A stretch of DNA of 64,000 nt from positions 725,278 to 789,277 of the forward strand of contig VYZB01000218.1 of NCBI GenBank assembly GCA_013397455.1. The letters are read 5' to 3'. Position 1 is the first letter of the stretch. The number at the start of each line of letters is the position of its first letter. Shown here in pieces: positions 61,760 through 64,000 of this stretch. Both the position numbers and the translations under genes were made by a program. Source of the stretch: Crotophaga sulcirostris (lineage: Eukaryota; Chordata; Aves; Cuculiformes; Crotophagidae). Under the pieces are notes generated by a model. The model was not told the origin of the DNA. It worked only from the letters and a program-made list of their open reading frames with translations, and ran no database searches.

Positions 61760-64000
61760 CCTGTCAACAGGAATAAAATAACCTAGCTGTTCCCTGGCAC
61801 ACAAAACAGGCAGCTTTCTGAGTGTTTTATTACTGATGTTCACAAGAGAATGAAGAACAATCAAGCCAGACTGACAATCTAAAACTCACAGAATGGTGAT
61901 CCATTGCTATGCAGGGTGAGTTATGCAAAATGCAAGTTGAAAAACAAAGGACTAATACTACTAATACACACTAGAGCTAATTTAAGAAGGCCCCACATCA
62001 TCCCTCTTTGGAGACAGTGACATTGTCTTGTTAGTATGAGGTTATAAAAAGTATTTTTCTTTGAATTTACGGTTAGAATTATACTATAACTTTTCTCTGC
62101 TGTGGCTGCAGTTAATAATTTAATTTTCAATTCAGTATTTCATTTTACCATGCTACATTTTACCCAGTCATTCGATGCATTTTAAAAATTACTGATAGTG
62201 CTGTATTCCCCTTCATTCCATGTTGCATTTTGAGTTCAAGATGGATGGATTTTATTGTGGCAAAAGCAACTGTTGTAGGATGCCTTCTGGTAGACCACCA
62301 TCATGGAAAACATTTGTTCACAGCATTTACAAAGAAAAGTTTGTGTATATGCCCCTGAATCAAATAGGCATGGCAATTTGTGGATGTTTGTGAGAAGGTG
62401 GAAGAGGAGGCCTGGACTTGGAATGCTGACTTCCAAAGTGGATTTGAGGAAAGCCTTGTGAATTTTGCCATTTGCTGGATCAGATGGAGAATCAAGACAT
62501 GATAGCAGAGAAGCTATTGAGGCAGGGAAGGCACCTGGAGAAGACAACCCTGTCATAGTAGGCTTCTAAATGCTTGCTTTCTTGATCCATAAGAGACTTG
62601 ATACATCCTGCTTCTTTCAACAAATGAAAGGAGGACATGGCAAGGTGAAACGGGGAGAAAATTGGCGTCTATTGATTTCTTATAGAGAAGAGGAAGTGAA
62701 AAATAGTTTTGCAAAGGAGCAGTGTAAGAGCTCAGAAGGACTGAGCATTCTGGCCCTCAGGGCGTGATATCTCTACTACAGTTCTGCACAGATGCTGTCC
62801 CTGTCACTCAGGCTGGAAGAGCCGGACAGCAGGCCTGGCATATGTACAAACGCCTGGGCTCGGTTTATTTAAATACATACTTAGAGGGTTTTGTGTACTG
62901 GAGGCTGCAAACTTGCTCTGTGCTACCACTGTGTTTTGGAGTGGAAGAAATATCATCTTGTTGAGATCCTAGCACTTTTGCAGGCTGGCTCTGCCCCCGG
63001 GAGCCCTGCAGATGGCCCTTGTCATCTGTGAGGGGATGAACCAGCTCCCCAGCACAGACGTGACACTGGCTTTGTCTGTTCCTCCGGATGTCGAGTCCTT
63101 GACAGGGGCCAAGTTCAGTTTGGTTTGGCTGCTGTAAGATGTTTCAGCTCATTTAAATCAACAGGCTGCATGTACAGGGAGCTGTAAGCAGGATTTCTTT
63201 CCTTTTTAGCTCTCCAGTCAGTCTTAAATAGAGGGGTCTTTATGCTTCACACTCTTGTGCATCCAAGTATCCTTGCAAATGCATTCATATACTGAACAGA
63301 AAGTACAAGATATCAGTCATTCTTCTTGCTGGTCTACATTTAAGACATCAGCTGAAAGAAAAATATGTGTTAATGGCACATTGTGTGGGAGAAAAGTAGG
63401 TTGTGATGACTAAAATACTACTTTCTCAAGGAAAGTAGTTACTGTATGAAATATTTCGTAATCCAGAGGAATCTCACAGATCTCAGTTTATCTCTCATAT
63501 CTCAAAATATTTTACATGTAGATCATCTGCTTAAGATAGGCGTGATTCAACTTGTGCTTGAACTTGTTCTTTAACTTGTCAGTTGCAATATGGACAGTTT
63601 ACAGAGAAATAAATATATTCCAGAGTGGATATTCCACAAATAATGCAAATTTTGGTGTGCTGAAATTTGACATGGGACAGCCTTTCCAATAAAAACACTC
63701 TTTATAAGTACAAGCACAGAGAGAGCACATTCTATATATATGGTTGGACACTGTTTCCTGAATGACTGAGTCTTCTCTGATGCATCTCGTAAACATATTT
63801 AGTTTTATATATGAATTGATGTAGTACACAACTCAATTGAATACTCAGACTGGGGTTTTATTTTTCAAAAATCTGATTTCAATCATCACACTTGGGATGA
63901 GAATTTCAAAAATGGTTTTACACAATTTTGCAAAAAGTCCTCCTCAGTTGAGACATACAGGCTAAGACATTGCATGAGTCCTGTTGCATACACAAGAAAA
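61760..64000. other. Unique non-coding DNA
   Basis: No recognised gene or repeat. A somewhat GC-richer part lies at about 62.8-63.1 kb. Open frames are at most 106 codons (62556-62236, minus) without domains. Confidence 0.45.

Noticed and set aside
1..64000. CRISPR arrays, operons, rRNA or tRNA genes, or a new defence-type system
   Set aside because: The window is vertebrate-like non-coding DNA. The only regular repeats are a microsatellite and a two-copy minisatellite, and no structural RNA motif was recognised.

Overview
This window reads as vertebrate nuclear DNA, most likely from a bird. The main evidence is a set of CR1-type LINE fragments carrying the avian CR1 3' end (variants of TTCTATGATTCTAT), plus solo LTRs of avian-type endogenous retroviruses. 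The DNA is AT-rich, no open frame exceeds 185 codons, and there are two assembly gaps (170 N and 6 N). The species cannot be named from the sequence. I see no complete protein-coding gene, rRNA, tRNA, CRISPR array or operon. The window is probably intergenic or lies inside a large intron.

Layout. From 1 to about 4.6 kb the DNA is mostly unique, with an ancient LINE piece near 1.6-2.1 kb and a weak candidate last exon at 433-501. From 4.6 to 6.7 kb there are two pieces of one antisense CR1, and a solo LTR at 6313-6674 with a perfect 6-bp target duplication (TATAGT). From 11.8 to 13.5 kb lie two different ERVL-like solo LTRs, each with its own exact 5-bp duplication (CTACC and GTTGG). From 13.5 to 26.7 kb I recognise nothing except the 170-N gap. 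From 26.7 to 39.7 kb there are scattered LINE remnants: CR1 pieces at 26.7, 31.9 and 35.3 kb, a long ancient LINE at 37-38.3 kb, and a CR1 3' end abutting an LTR end at 39.5 kb. From 45.6 to 52 kb is the densest repeat block: two antisense CR1s, a 17-copy pentanucleotide microsatellite, the best-preserved CR1 reverse transcriptase remnant (49.4-50.85 kb) and a young CR1 tail nested in an older one. At 57-58 kb another antisense CR1 ends beside a perfect 13-bp inverted repeat. At 58.67 kb a GC-rich 51-bp tandem repeat abuts the 6-N gap. A 30-nt candidate microexon with strong splice sites lies at 61.72 kb.

The recognisable protein remnants all come from CR1 ORF2 and all are disabled by stops, frameshifts or lost catalytic residues. 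I did not find a new biological system. The most useful leads are the three solo LTRs with intact target duplications, the candidate microexon, the GC-rich repeat at the small gap, the hairpin at 57.92 kb and the CR1 deletion junctions. Family names rest on recognition of consensus features, not on a database search.
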